21,646 nt of DNA, from contig JAMCWI010000007.1 of assembly GCA_023481335.1 (NCBI GenBank), positions 1 to 21,646 of the forward strand, given 5' to 3'. The stretch's first letter is position 1. Each line of letters starts with the position of its first letter. The position numbers were made by a program, and so were the translations under genes. The notes under the pieces were generated by a model. It made no database searches. It was given only the letters and a program-made list of their open reading frames with translations, and was not told the origin of the DNA. Below, in pieces: positions 15,948 to 21,646 of this stretch. The DNA comes from Bacillota bacterium. Its GTDB lineage: Bacteria; Bacillota; Desulfotomaculia; Desulfotomaculales; Desulfotomaculaceae.

Positions 15948-16328
15948 CTAGCCATGAATCAATCCCGGCAAGCATTTGGTACAGATCCAATGATTTCCGC
16001 CCTTATGCCGAACCGTCAACAGAAAACCATCATTCTCCGGCCTGCCGCATTTTGTGCATTGCACCTGCGGTTCAGTTTTTGTTTCAATCTGTGCAGGTTC
16101 GGTTTCTTTTTCCTGAACAACAGGCAATTCCGGCGCCAGTTCTCTGGCAATTTCATCAAAATCGATTTGGAACCCGGGACAATGCTTGGGGCAGGCATCA
16201 TTGGGCTGGCAAACATGCCCCTCCCCTGCTTCCGGCAGCTCCAAACCCTTGGCCCGGAAGCCCACACACTGCCCGCAACTGTCCATTAATTCTCTGCGCC
16301 ACTTCATCCATTTATTTTTTCCGGTCAT
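15948..16328 (-). CDS. Hypothetical Cys-rich protein with a C-terminal zinc ribbon
   Basis: A 126-residue soluble protein that I do not recognise. The N-terminal part has several Cys/His in a cluster (SCGQCVG, then HVCQPNDACPKHCPG), suggesting a metal or iron-sulfur site. A Glu/Pro-rich linker (about 70-90) leads to a C-terminal zinc ribbon, VQCTKCGRPEN and HWICTKCLPG, with four Cys as two CxxC pairs. ATG 16328 follows GGGGG at about 8 nt. The gene ends at a strong terminator and stands alone between the FAD protein and tRNA-Leu. A DNA-binding, RNA-binding or protein-scaffold role is possible, but nothing here decides it. Confidence 0.7.
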   Translation of the reverse strand: MTGKNKWMKWRRELMDSCGQCVGFRAKGLELPEAGEGHVCQPNDACPKHCPGFQIDFDEIARELAPELPVVQEKETEPAQIETKTEPQVQCTKCGRPENDGFLLTVRHKGGNHWICTKCLPGLIHG

Positions 16329-16481
16329 ATTCCAGACCCCCTTTGTTTTCTCTTAAACAAAGGATACTAAAAATATATTATAATGGATATGCTAGCAATC
16401 ACGGACATTCGGTGATTTTCATCACTTTGTAAACAAACCCTAAATTTTTAACACTTTACACATATTTCTTATCTAAAGTTC

Positions 16482-16510
16482 TTGCCTGAGCATACCCACC
16501 ATGCTATAAT
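16482..16510 (+). promoter_or_regulatory. Sigma-A-type promoter of tRNA-Leu
   Basis: TTGCCT (16482-16487) and a perfect TATAAT (16505-16510) are separated by exactly 17 bp, and the tRNA begins 20 nt later. This is a strong housekeeping promoter in the right place. Confidence 0.88.
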
Positions 16511-16530
16511 AACACTTGCGATTGAGACAT

Positions 16531-16613
16531 GTCGGAGTGGCGGAATTGGCAGACGCGTACGTTTGAGGGGCGTATGGGAGACCGTGCGGGTTCAAGTCCC
16601 GCCTTCGACACCA
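16531..16613 (+). tRNA. tRNA-Leu(GAG)
   Basis: The 83-nt cloverleaf with CCA encoded has acceptor arms GTCGGAG (16531-16537) and CTTCGAC (16603-16609), then A and CCA to 16613. The anticodon stem is TACGT/GCGTA (16558-16562, 16570-16574) and the 7-nt loop TTGAGGG gives anticodon GAG at 16565-16567, reading CTC and CTT codons. The T-loop GTTCAAGTC is present, and the long variable arm is typical of class II tRNA-Leu. A promoter and terminator flank it. Confidence 0.97.
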
Positions 16614-16663
16614 CACCGAATACCATACACAAGAGGATATTCGGACAGAGTTTTATTTTTAGG

Positions 16664-16689
16664 AAGACTGCAGTTATGCGGTCTTTTTT
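16664..16689 (+). terminator. Rho-independent terminator of tRNA-Leu
   Basis: AAGACTGCA (16664-16672) pairs with TGCGGTCTT (16677-16685), a 9-bp stem with one G-T pair and loop GTTA. Six T's follow (16684-16689), then another T-rich run. Confidence 0.9.
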
Positions 16690-16739
16690 GTTTTTTTACG
16701 CCCTCCCTTTTTCACCTCGGTGATCTTGGAACAGAGAAA

Positions 16740-16765
16740 AAGCACCCAAGCGGGTGCTTGATTTT
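16740..16765. terminator. Second hairpin downstream of tRNA-Leu
   Basis: AAGCACCC (16740-16747) and GGGTGCTT (16752-16759) form a perfect 8-bp stem with loop AAGC. The T-run is modest on plus (GATTTTAT) and better on minus. It may back up the tRNA terminator; no gene feeds it from the minus side. Confidence 0.55.
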
Positions 16766-16874
16766 ATCGAAAAGTTAAATGTCTGGTACGCTTTGTTATC
16801 GAATAATTTCCTGTAGAAGGACAGCTGAAGTGTATCGCCTGTGGTAACTAGGCTAAAGATTATGTCAGCTCATA

Positions 16875-16903
16875 TTGACACGTGTTTTTTATACGTGTAT
16901 AGT
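16875..16903 (+). promoter_or_regulatory. hicAB promoter with a dyad inside the spacer
   Basis: A perfect TTGACA (16875-16880) and TATAGT (16898-16903) have a 17-bp spacer, just upstream of the hicA ribosome binding site. ACACGT (16878-16883) and ACGTGT (16893-16898) form an inverted repeat between and across them. This position suits autorepression by HicB, as toxin-antitoxin operons commonly show; the binding itself is inferred. Confidence 0.75.
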
Positions 16904-16925
16904 AATATCAAGGAGAGAGGGAAAA

Positions 16926-17120
16926 ATGAAATCATATTCATCAAGAGAACTGATAAAAATGGTTGAGGATGATGGTTGGTTCTTGATAGACTGCACCGGC
17001 AGTCACCACCAGTTTAAGCATAAAACGAAAAAAGGCAAAGTTACAATTCCTCACCCAAGAAAGAACTTACCGATGAAGACAGTAAAGACAATACTTAAGC
17101 AGGCCGGGTTGGGGGAGTAA
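16926..17120 (+). CDS. hicA: HicA-type mRNA interferase toxin
   Basis: A 64-residue toxin of the HicA family, normal length. It has the single-domain dsRBD-like sequence: SSRELIKMVEDDGW, then the catalytic His in GSHHQFKH, and VTIPHPRKNLPMKTVKTI, which match the YcfA/HicA pattern. HicA cleaves mRNA in translating ribosomes, stopping growth when free of HicB. ATG 16926 is chosen because AAGGAGAGAGGG lies upstream; an in-frame ATG at 16875 falls on the promoter -35. Toxin-first order is normal for HicAB. The gene is AT-rich compared with the neighbours before the tRNA, consistent with acquisition. Confidence 0.93.
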   Translation: MKSYSSRELIKMVEDDGWFLIDCTGSHHQFKHKTKKGKVTIPHPRKNLPMKTVKTILKQAGLGE

Positions 17121-17189
17121 TCCCCCGACCTTCCCGCAAATAAGTTTGATACTAATAAAAAACCATAATATTGAGAGGGGGAAAATTAC

Positions 17190-17624
17190 ATGGGACAAAA
17201 AGATGTATACCGCTTTTGGGCTATCTTTGATTATGCTGATGACGGTATCTCTGTAGAATTTCCCGATTTACCAGGTTGTTTAACTTGTGGCGACACTGCA
17301 GATGAAGCATATGAAATGGCAAAGGATGCTCTAAAACTTCATCTTTGGGGGATGGAGAAAGACAATGATGAAATACCAGAACCGTCTACCCTACACGATA
17401 TAATCAACACTTTAGAGAAAAATCAAACTCTTGTAGATATTCAAGTATATATGCCTCCTTTTAGAGATGCAATGGAAACCCGGGCAATAAAGAAAACCTT
17501 AACCATCCCTAAGTGGCTAAATGATCTAGCAGAAAAAGAAAAGATCAATTTCTCCCATGTATTACAAAGTGCTTTAAAACAAAGTCTTGGACTTTCTGAT
17601 CATAGAGCTGTTACTAAGAAGTAA
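17190..17624 (+). CDS. hicB: HicB-type antitoxin with RNase H-like fold and C-terminal ribbon-helix-helix
   Basis: A 144-residue antitoxin that neutralises HicA. The N-terminal half is the degenerate RNase H fold: FWAIFDYADDGISVEFPDLP, GCLTCGDTADEAYEMAKDAL. The C-terminal region (about 105-140), KKTLTIPKWLNDLAEK plus NFSHVLQSALKQ, is a ribbon-helix-helix that binds the operator. It starts at ATG 17190 behind GAGAGGGGG, 69 bp after hicA in the same orientation. The gap is longer than in many TA pairs but holds no terminator. A 7-bp terminator ends the pair downstream. Confidence 0.93.
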   Translation: MGQKDVYRFWAIFDYADDGISVEFPDLPGCLTCGDTADEAYEMAKDALKLHLWGMEKDNDEIPEPSTLHDIINTLEKNQTLVDIQVYMPPFRDAMETRAIKKTLTIPKWLNDLAEKEKINFSHVLQSALKQSLGLSDHRAVTKK

Positions 17625-17628
17625 ATTT

Positions 17629-17650
17629 ATTAATATAATATTAATATAAT
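17629..17650 (+). repeat. Two exact 11-bp AT-rich tandem copies
   Basis: ATTAATATAAT occurs twice head to tail, at 17629-17639 and 17640-17650, directly after the hicB stop. It is probably simple AT-rich slippage, with no visible function. Confidence 0.7.
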
Positions 17651-17663
17651 TGTTGATTGGGAG

Positions 17664-17685
17664 ACTCGCAGAAATGCGGGTTTTT
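17664..17685 (+). terminator. Terminator of hicAB
   Basis: ACTCGCA (17664-17670 region) pairs with TGCGGGT (17675-17681), 7 bp with one T-G pair and loop GAAA, followed by TTTTT at 17681-17685. It ends the TA module. Confidence 0.82.
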
Positions 17686-17694
17686 CTTTTGAAA

Positions 17695-17722
17695 TGTCAC
17701 GGGGACGGGGTTGTTGACATCA
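17695..17722 (+). repeat. REP-like repeat, copy A (single half)
   Basis: Its 18-nt core GACGGGGTTGTTGACATC (17704-17721) is identical to the core of copy B at 20920-20937. The preceding TGTCAC and GGGG match copy C in reverse (three mismatches in 25 nt). It lies 10 bp past the hicB terminator. Similar short GC-rich repeats are known as REP elements in bacteria; only this unit is seen here, without a pair or transposase. Confidence 0.75.
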
Positions 17723-17810
17723 CAAGGCAGTGGCAGCTATGAGCAAAGCTACCATAAAAGGCTGATTACAACCATGATACCCTCCCCTTCCTAGACAAAC
17801 CTATTTTATC

Positions 17811-17869
17811 CCTAAAAAGTGCCCCTACTCAAAAAATTCACCATTACGTATAACTGTACACTTTTTAGG
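17811..17869 (+). repeat. Perfect 11-bp inverted repeat upstream of merR
   Basis: CCTAAAAAGTG (17811-17821) and CACTTTTTAGG (17859-17869) are exact reverse complements separated by 37 nt. The second arm lies between the likely -35 and -10 of the merR promoter. It may be an operator pair or a leftover of a mobile sequence; no transposase is nearby. Confidence 0.7.
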
Positions 17870-17884
17870 TAATTATTTTATAAT
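17855..17884 (+). promoter_or_regulatory. Likely promoter of the merR-spo0M-htpX cluster
   Basis: TATAAT at 17879-17884 is perfect. TGTACA at 17855-17860 is a fair -35 with an 18-bp spacer. The spacer contains one arm of the inverted repeat above. It precedes GAGGTG and the presumed merR start by about 10 bp and 19 bp. Confidence 0.55.
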
Positions 17885-17902
17885 AATAGTGAGGTGATTC
17901 AC

Positions 17903-18357
17903 TTGGGGAGTTAAAAAGATTTAGAATTGGCGAACTGGCTGAACTGGCTGGTGTTAGTCGGCGTACCGTAGATTATTATACCGGTCTGGGACTTTTAAAG
18001 CCCGAAAGAGCAGAATCGGGTTACCGCTACTATACCGACGATTCTCTGTTGCGCTTAAAACTGATCGAGAGTATGAAAAACCAACGGTTAACTCTGGCCG
18101 AAATCAAAGGCAGGATGAATGCTTTGGAAGATGTACTCCAGACAAAAGAAGATGCCCAGGATTCCCGAGTGATTAATCTACAAATTCTAAAGGAACAATT
18201 CAAGCAACTGGAGGAGCAGTTAGTTCAATTACAGCCACTTATTACCAATATGGAAGCAGGTCAGGCTGCAATGGCCAGTCGGCAGGTTCTTATGAAAAGT
18301 ATGGCTCTTATGCAGTCCTTAATTATGTACCTCAGTGAGGCAGCACCTTTCCTATAA
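17903..18357 (+). pseudogene. MerR-family regulator with an apparent start-region frameshift
   Basis: The frame encodes a MerR regulator of about 150 residues: helix-turn-helix RFRIGELAELAGVSRRTVDY, wing ESGYRYYTDDSLL, then a long coiled coil (about 80-140) and no Cys metal ligands. No ATG, GTG or TTG lies in that frame between the upstream TGA (17890) and the HTH; the first is TTG 18049, inside the domain. The well-placed TTG at 17903, 6 nt after GAGGTG, reads GGG AGT TAA and stops. One extra G in the run 17905-17908 would restore TTG GGG GAG TTA AAA AGA in frame. It is probably a homopolymer frameshift or a base error. Spo0M follows 35 bp later. Confidence 0.72.
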
Positions 18358-18392
18358 GGATAAAACAATTGAAGGAGTGTGTTCGGTTTCCT

Positions 18393-19388
18393 ATGTTTAA
18401 AAAATTAATGGCTAGTTTTGGCGTGGAAGCAGCTAAGGTCAACCTGGTATTAGACAATGAAATGTGTAGGGTTGGTGAAGCAGTCAAGGGTAAAATGATG
18501 GTGCAGGGCGGTAACGCAGGTCAGGGCATTCATACCCTAGATGTTGATGTAGTGATGAATCTTATGATTCGCGGTAAGGAACTGTCTCGGGTCGTGGAAA
18601 CCATCCGAGTAGCTAGAGATTTTCGTGTTGAGGCAAGGGAAACCAAAGAAATTCCCTTTGAACACTCGATCCCCTTACATTACCCCATTTCCAAAGGTTC
18701 TGTTTCTTATTCCCTTGTCACTAAAATGGATATTGCCCAGGCAGTGGATACAGGCGATGCGGATAGGCTCGTGGTGCTACCCAGCCGAGAGATGGCACTG
18801 GTCTTTGAGGCACTAACTTCCCTTGGTTTTAAAGAGAAAATTGGTTCAGGCAAAATCGAGCAATATGGGCAGGAGTTTGAGTATTACCCCAATGGCCAAT
18901 TTACTGAGCAATTAAAAGAGTTAGAACTGAAGTTCTTTATTGACCAGAATGGTCTCAGACTCTATTTAGAGTTGGAAATGGCCGGGGATTATATGCGTAG
19001 TGGTCAAGGACACCATACAGAATTATTCTTGCCCGCAGAATTATTGGCCAGTGGCTCTGTTCAGGAAGTGGCCAAGACCATCGCTGAATTTTTAGAGGAA
19101 GAATTGAGCCAGGTTTCTGTGAATGGTCCTCGTATGGTGCCCAGTTATCAGCACCAGTACCAGCAGCAGGGTTATCGTGCTGGTATGGGCGGTGCCTTCG
19201 GTGGTTTTATGGGCGGCATAGTGGCTGGTATGCTGGGTGGTGCTCTACTGGGTGAATTGTTTGGTGGTGATGAGGCCGAAGCTGCCGAAACAGACGATGC
19301 TGGCGATATGGCCGGCGATGAAGGTGATGGTGGTTTTGATTTTGGTCTTGGTGACTTTGGAGATTTTGGCGGAGACGATGAATTTTAA
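18393..19388 (+). CDS. spo0M: Spo0M-family sporulation-control protein with Gly-rich and acidic tail
   Basis: A 331-residue protein. The N-terminal about 240 residues match Spo0M, an arrestin-like sporulation-control protein: MFKKLMASFGVEAAKVNLVL, GKMMVQGGNAGQGIHTLDVD, then IPFEHSIPLHYPISKGSVSY. The family typically has about 250-260 residues. Here a Gln-rich linker is followed by a glycine-rich hydrophobic segment (about 265-290, GGAFGGFMGGIVAGMLGGAL) and an acidic Asp/Glu/Gly tail ending FDFGLGDFGDFGGDDEF. ATG 18393 was chosen because homologs start with FKK; the AAGGAG is somewhat far (15 nt), and a TTG at 18369 is an alternative. It is downstream of merR and upstream of htpX, so membrane or cell-surface stress control is plausible. 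Confidence 0.88.
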   Translation: MFKKLMASFGVEAAKVNLVLDNEMCRVGEAVKGKMMVQGGNAGQGIHTLDVDVVMNLMIRGKELSRVVETIRVARDFRVEARETKEIPFEHSIPLHYPISKGSVSYSLVTKMDIAQAVDTGDADRLVVLPSREMALVFEALTSLGFKEKIGSGKIEQYGQEFEYYPNGQFTEQLKELELKFFIDQNGLRLYLELEMAGDYMRSGQGHHTELFLPAELLASGSVQEVAKTIAEFLEEELSQVSVNGPRMVPSYQHQYQQQGYRAGMGGAFGGFMGGIVAGMLGGALLGELFGGDEAEAAETDDAGDMAGDEGDGGFDFGLGDFGDFGGDDEF

Positions 19389-19435
19389 TGCTGATTTCAC
19401 TGTAAAATAGGTTTAAGTGCGGGGTGAGGAACCTA

Positions 19436-20284
19436 ATGAATACTTTAAAAGCTTGGCTTTTAATGGGAGCTTTGTCCATTCTGCTGGTGATGATGGGGAA
19501 TGCCATTGGCGGCAGCAGCGGGGCAATGATATTCTTTTTAATTGCAATGGGTATGAATTTCTTCGGATATTTTTACAGTGATAAATTGGCCATTAAAATG
19601 ACCGGATCCTATCCGGTATCTGAAGCAGAGGCACCGGAGCTTTATGAAATGGTGAGACGGTTATCCCAACGTGCCGGGCTACCCATGCCCAAGGTTTATA
19701 TCCAGCCCTCGGATCAACCCAATGCCTTCGCTACGGGACGTAACCCCGAGAACTCGGCTGTGGCCGTGACCGAGGGTATTTTACGGATTCTCAATCCCCA
19801 GGAATTGGGGGGGGTATTGGCACACGAATTAGCCCACATTAAAAACCGTGACGTACTGGTGGGCACTATCGCTGCGGCTCTAGCCGGTGCCATCAGCATG
19901 ATGGGTAATGCCCTACAATGGGGTGCCCTCTTTGGAATGGGCCGCAGCGACAACGAAGAAGAAGGCGGCGGTGGTATGTTGGGCGGCCTAGTAATGGCCA
20001 TTATCTTCCCCATTGCAGCGATGATTATCCAAATGGCCATCTCTCGCTCTCGAGAATACATGGCCGATGCCACCGGCGCTCAAATTGCCGGTTCTCCGGA
20101 TGGTTTATCCAACGCTCTGTTAAAGCTGGAATCTGCAGCCCACAGAGTACCCATGACAGTAAATCCGGCCACTTCTCATTTGTTTATTATTAATCCCTTG
20201 TCCGGAGCTTCCCTGGCACGGATGTTCAGTACTCACCCCCCCATTGAGGATCGGGTTCAACGCCTGAGAAGTATGAGACGTTAA
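19436..20284 (+). CDS. htpX: HtpX-type membrane zinc metalloprotease (M48)
   Basis: A 282-residue integral membrane protease that degrades misfolded membrane proteins. The zinc motif is HELAH (H130, E131, H134), and the third ligand is in SREYMADATGA (E207). Four hydrophobic segments fit HtpX: two near the N-terminus (about 4-22, 24-42) and two around 145-200. ATG 19436 follows GTGAGG; GTG 19424 is part of that region. It lies 47 bp after Spo0M with no terminator, so the two are probably co-transcribed. A run of eight G's at 19807-19814 stays in frame here. An AGGGTGCTC hairpin follows the stop. Confidence 0.96.
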   Translation: MNTLKAWLLMGALSILLVMMGNAIGGSSGAMIFFLIAMGMNFFGYFYSDKLAIKMTGSYPVSEAEAPELYEMVRRLSQRAGLPMPKVYIQPSDQPNAFATGRNPENSAVAVTEGILRILNPQELGGVLAHELAHIKNRDVLVGTIAAALAGAISMMGNALQWGALFGMGRSDNEEEGGGGMLGGLVMAIIFPIAAMIIQMAISRSREYMADATGAQIAGSPDGLSNALLKLESAAHRVPMTVNPATSHLFIINPLSGASLARMFSTHPPIEDRVQRLRSMRR

Positions 20285-20298
20285 TTATGCTCTAGTAC

Positions 20299-20324
20299 GA
20301 GCACCCTGTTAAGGGTGCTCCTTT
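20299..20324 (+). terminator. Terminator-like hairpin after htpX
   Basis: GAGCACCCT (20299-20307) and AGGGTGCTC (20312-20320) form a perfect 9-bp stem with loop GTTA. Only CTTTAGG follows, so the T-run is weak and termination may be partial. Confidence 0.65.
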
Positions 20325-20339
20325 AGGCTAAAATAGGGG

Positions 20340-20873
20340 GTGAGAAAAATATTTAAGAAGTACAAGGAAAAGTTTTTAAAGCTAATATGTATTCGAGATT
20401 GCCCCTATAGACTGGCCAGAAGTATTTCACTTGGTTTTTGCCTGGCCTTGTTACCACTACCAGGTCTTAATTTAGCAATTGGCGTAGTTCTCGCGAAGCT
20501 AATCAAGCTTAACATTATGGCTACATCGGTACCAGCGGTGCTTTTAACCTATGTATCACCCTTTTTATACTACTTTAATTACAAAACTGGAGCAATGTTT
20601 ATTAAGTCCTCCGAAAAGCCACCCCAGGATTTTGCCTATGATTTATCCTTCTTGGAACGAATCGTAAATTTTTTTGCCCAAGCAGGCCCGGCCTACCTGC
20701 TAGGTAGTGCCATCAATGCGGCTTTGTCGGCAATTTTATCTTACTTTATTTTCCTTTACATTTATAAAAAGACTAACCAACTCTTTACTAAGAAGATTAG
20801 GCTAAGGAAAGTAAGAAGGCACATGAAATCTCCCGTTATGTTAAGAGTACTAAACAGGAAGATTTTAAGATAA
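20340..20873 (+). CDS. DUF2062 membrane protein
   Basis: A 177-residue membrane protein of the DUF2062 family. The conserved motif LGFCLALLPLPGLNLAIG (about 31-48) and YVSPFLYYFNYKTGA follow the family pattern; a further hydrophobic helix lies near 125-142, and the C-terminus is very basic (KKIRLRKVRRHMK). Function is unknown. The start is uncertain: GTG 20340 has AGGGGG directly adjacent and no proper spacing, and the next in-frame starts are inside the motif. Codon use is AT-rich compared with polA. It follows htpX by 55 bp across a weak hairpin, so it may be read through from that cluster. Confidence 0.78.
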   Translation: MRKIFKKYKEKFLKLICIRDCPYRLARSISLGFCLALLPLPGLNLAIGVVLAKLIKLNIMATSVPAVLLTYVSPFLYYFNYKTGAMFIKSSEKPPQDFAYDLSFLERIVNFFAQAGPAYLLGSAINAALSAILSYFIFLYIYKKTNQLFTKKIRLRKVRRHMKSPVMLRVLNRKILR

Positions 20874-20914
20874 TGTTTCTAACCAAATTACCTTGGAGGT
20901 ATGAGTTTTCACAC

Positions 20915-20975
20915 TGTCTGACGGGGTTGTTGACATCTTGATTACGATGTTGTCAATAACCCCGTCCCTGCGACA
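20915..20975. repeat. REP-like inverted pair, copies B and C
   Basis: Copy B (20915-20937, plus) and copy C (20951-20975, reverse) form an imperfect inverted repeat: GACGGGGTTGTTGACATC at 20920-20937 against GATGTTGTCAATAACCCCGT at 20946-20965. The spacer is TTGATTAC. Copy C ends 3 bp before the cls stop codon. The RNA would fold into a long hairpin and could end transcription of the convergent genes. The core is shared with copy A at 17704-17721. Confidence 0.85.
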
Positions 20976-20978
20976 CCC

Positions 20979-21646
20979 CTACAAGATGGGAGTCAACAAT
21001 CGAACGAAGGATTCTTTGATTCGCTGCAGGCGGGAACGTTGTTCATATTCTTCGACGGTTAATTCAGTGCAATGCTGCATGTCCTCTTCATATATTTCCA
21101 TCATGCGCTTCCCCAGTGCTGCATGATAGATAAATGCGTTGGTCTCAAAATTCAGTTTGAAGCTGCGAATGTCAAAATTTGCGGTTCCTACCGACGAGAC
21201 CGTGCCGTCGACCACTATGGTCTTGGCATGCAGAAAACCATTCTCATATAAAAAGCATCTTACGCCTAGGGGCAGCAAATTGCCCAAATAGGAATAGGTG
21301 GCCCAATAAACCATCTGGTGATCCGGTACTTTGGGAATCATGATGCGCACATCCAAGCCGGACAAAGCAGCAGTTTTTAAAGCGTTGAGCAGGCTCTCGT
21401 CGGGAATGAAATAGGGAGTCTGGATCCAGATGCTTTTTTTTGCCTTATAGATCATTTTAATAAAGGCATCTTTGATTTGGTCCATCTCATCTTTTGGTCC
21501 GCTGGAGACGATTTGTACCCCCATTGATTGGTCATTAATCTTTGGGGATTCTTTAATAGGAAAGTAGCGAGAATCAGCCTCTAAAAGTTCTTGAGAAGCC
21601 ATATTCCAGTCAATTAAAAATTGCAACTGCAGATGCAGTTGCAATT
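20979..21646 (-). CDS. cls: Cardiolipin synthase, C-terminal part (runs off window)
   Basis: The last about 222 residues of a phospholipase D-superfamily cardiolipin synthase, which joins phosphatidylglycerol units at the membrane. The segment LQFLIDWNMAS is the conserved region after the first HKD domain. The second HKD motif is present: HAKTIVVDGTVSSVGTANFD (His, Lys and Asp in order), followed by FKLNFETNAF. The C-terminus is SFVRLLTPIL. The first HKD motif and the N-terminal membrane segments lie beyond the window edge. It is convergent to the DUF2062 gene across the REP-like pair. The first codons sit in a palindrome at the window edge and may not be reliable. Confidence 0.95.
   Translation of the reverse strand, partial: LQLHLQLQFLIDWNMASQELLEADSRYFPIKESPKINDQSMGVQIVSSGPKDEMDQIKDAFIKMIYKAKKSIWIQTPYFIPDESLLNALKTAALSGLDVRIMIPKVPDHQMVYWATYSYLGNLLPLGVRCFLYENGFLHAKTIVVDGTVSSVGTANFDIRSFKLNFETNAFIYHAALGKRMMEIYEEDMQHCTELTVEEYEQRSRLQRIKESFVRLLTPIL
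21619..21646. repeat. Perfect 13-bp palindrome at the very end of the window
   Basis: AATTGCAACTGCA (21619-21631) and TGCAGTTGCAATT (21634-21646) are exact reverse complements with a 2-bp centre. It ends exactly at the last base, inside cls. This may be chance, or a fold-back artefact at a contig end. Confidence 0.8.

Noticed and set aside
16482..16778. Open frames with peptides such as SEWRNWQTRTFEG across this region
   Set aside because: They are translations of the tRNA-Leu gene and its promoter and terminator, a common false protein.
16531..16900. Possible integration site at tRNA-Leu for the HicAB module
   Set aside because: I found no duplicate of the tRNA 3' end downstream and no integrase gene.
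19807..19814. Run of eight G's in htpX, considered as a second frameshift site
   Set aside because: The frame is intact through the run, and the HELAH motif follows correctly.
1..21646. CRISPR arrays, insertion sequences, prophage or integrase genes
   Set aside because: No regularly spaced repeats and no transposase, integrase or phage proteins were seen in any frame.

Overview
The window looks like a chromosomal segment from a low-to-moderate GC, spore-forming, anaerobic Firmicute. The best guess is the Desulfotomaculum/Desulforamulus/Pelotomaculum group of Peptococcaceae. Reasons: the run polA-mutM-ytaF-coaE-lytic transglycosylase, sporulation-linked families (YtaF, Spo0M, a SpoIIE-type phosphatase, a YndM-like protein), a [FeFe]-hydrogenase-like iron-sulfur sensor, strong GGAGG ribosome binding sites, and frequent TTG and GTG starts. 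The genus is inferred from gene content; there is no 16S rRNA gene here.

Layout. Positions 1-233 (minus) hold the N-terminus of a secreted S41 peptidase, divergent from a plus-strand housekeeping operon (391-5906): DNA polymerase I, formamidopyrimidine-DNA glycosylase, YtaF, dephospho-CoA kinase and a membrane-anchored lytic transglycosylase. A shared terminator separates it from a minus-strand efflux operon (10455 down to 5935): membrane fusion protein, two ABC ATPases, one ABC-2 permease and a TetR regulator. This resembles the E. coli ybhGFSR/cecR locus with YbhF split in two. The promoter carries an inverted repeat that is a likely TetR operator. Divergent from it lies a two-gene plus-strand unit (10674-13565): an [FeFe]-hydrogenase-like PAS sensor and a SpoIIE/PP2C phosphatase, closed by a strong terminator. 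Together they look like a redox- or H2-responsive signalling pair.

From 13726 on the window is more mosaic: a YndM-like membrane protein, a gene-poor stretch with a possible decayed small gene, a COG2509-type FAD protein and a Cys-rich zinc-ribbon protein (both minus), then tRNA-Leu(GAG) with a good promoter and terminator. An AT-rich HicAB toxin-antitoxin module follows, then a REP-like repeat and a MerR-Spo0M-HtpX cluster in which the merR start region looks frameshifted. A DUF2062 membrane protein and the C-terminal part of a cardiolipin synthase (minus) end the window. A paired copy of the same REP-like repeat lies between these last two genes.

Most interesting points: the hydrogenase-like sensor with altered proton-transfer residues paired with a PP2C phosphatase that carries an unassigned C-terminal domain; the complementary degeneracy of the two ABC ATPases; the out-of-frame merR start; the REP-like family; and the Spo0M variant with a glycine-rich and acidic tail. 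No clearly novel defence or mobile system was seen.
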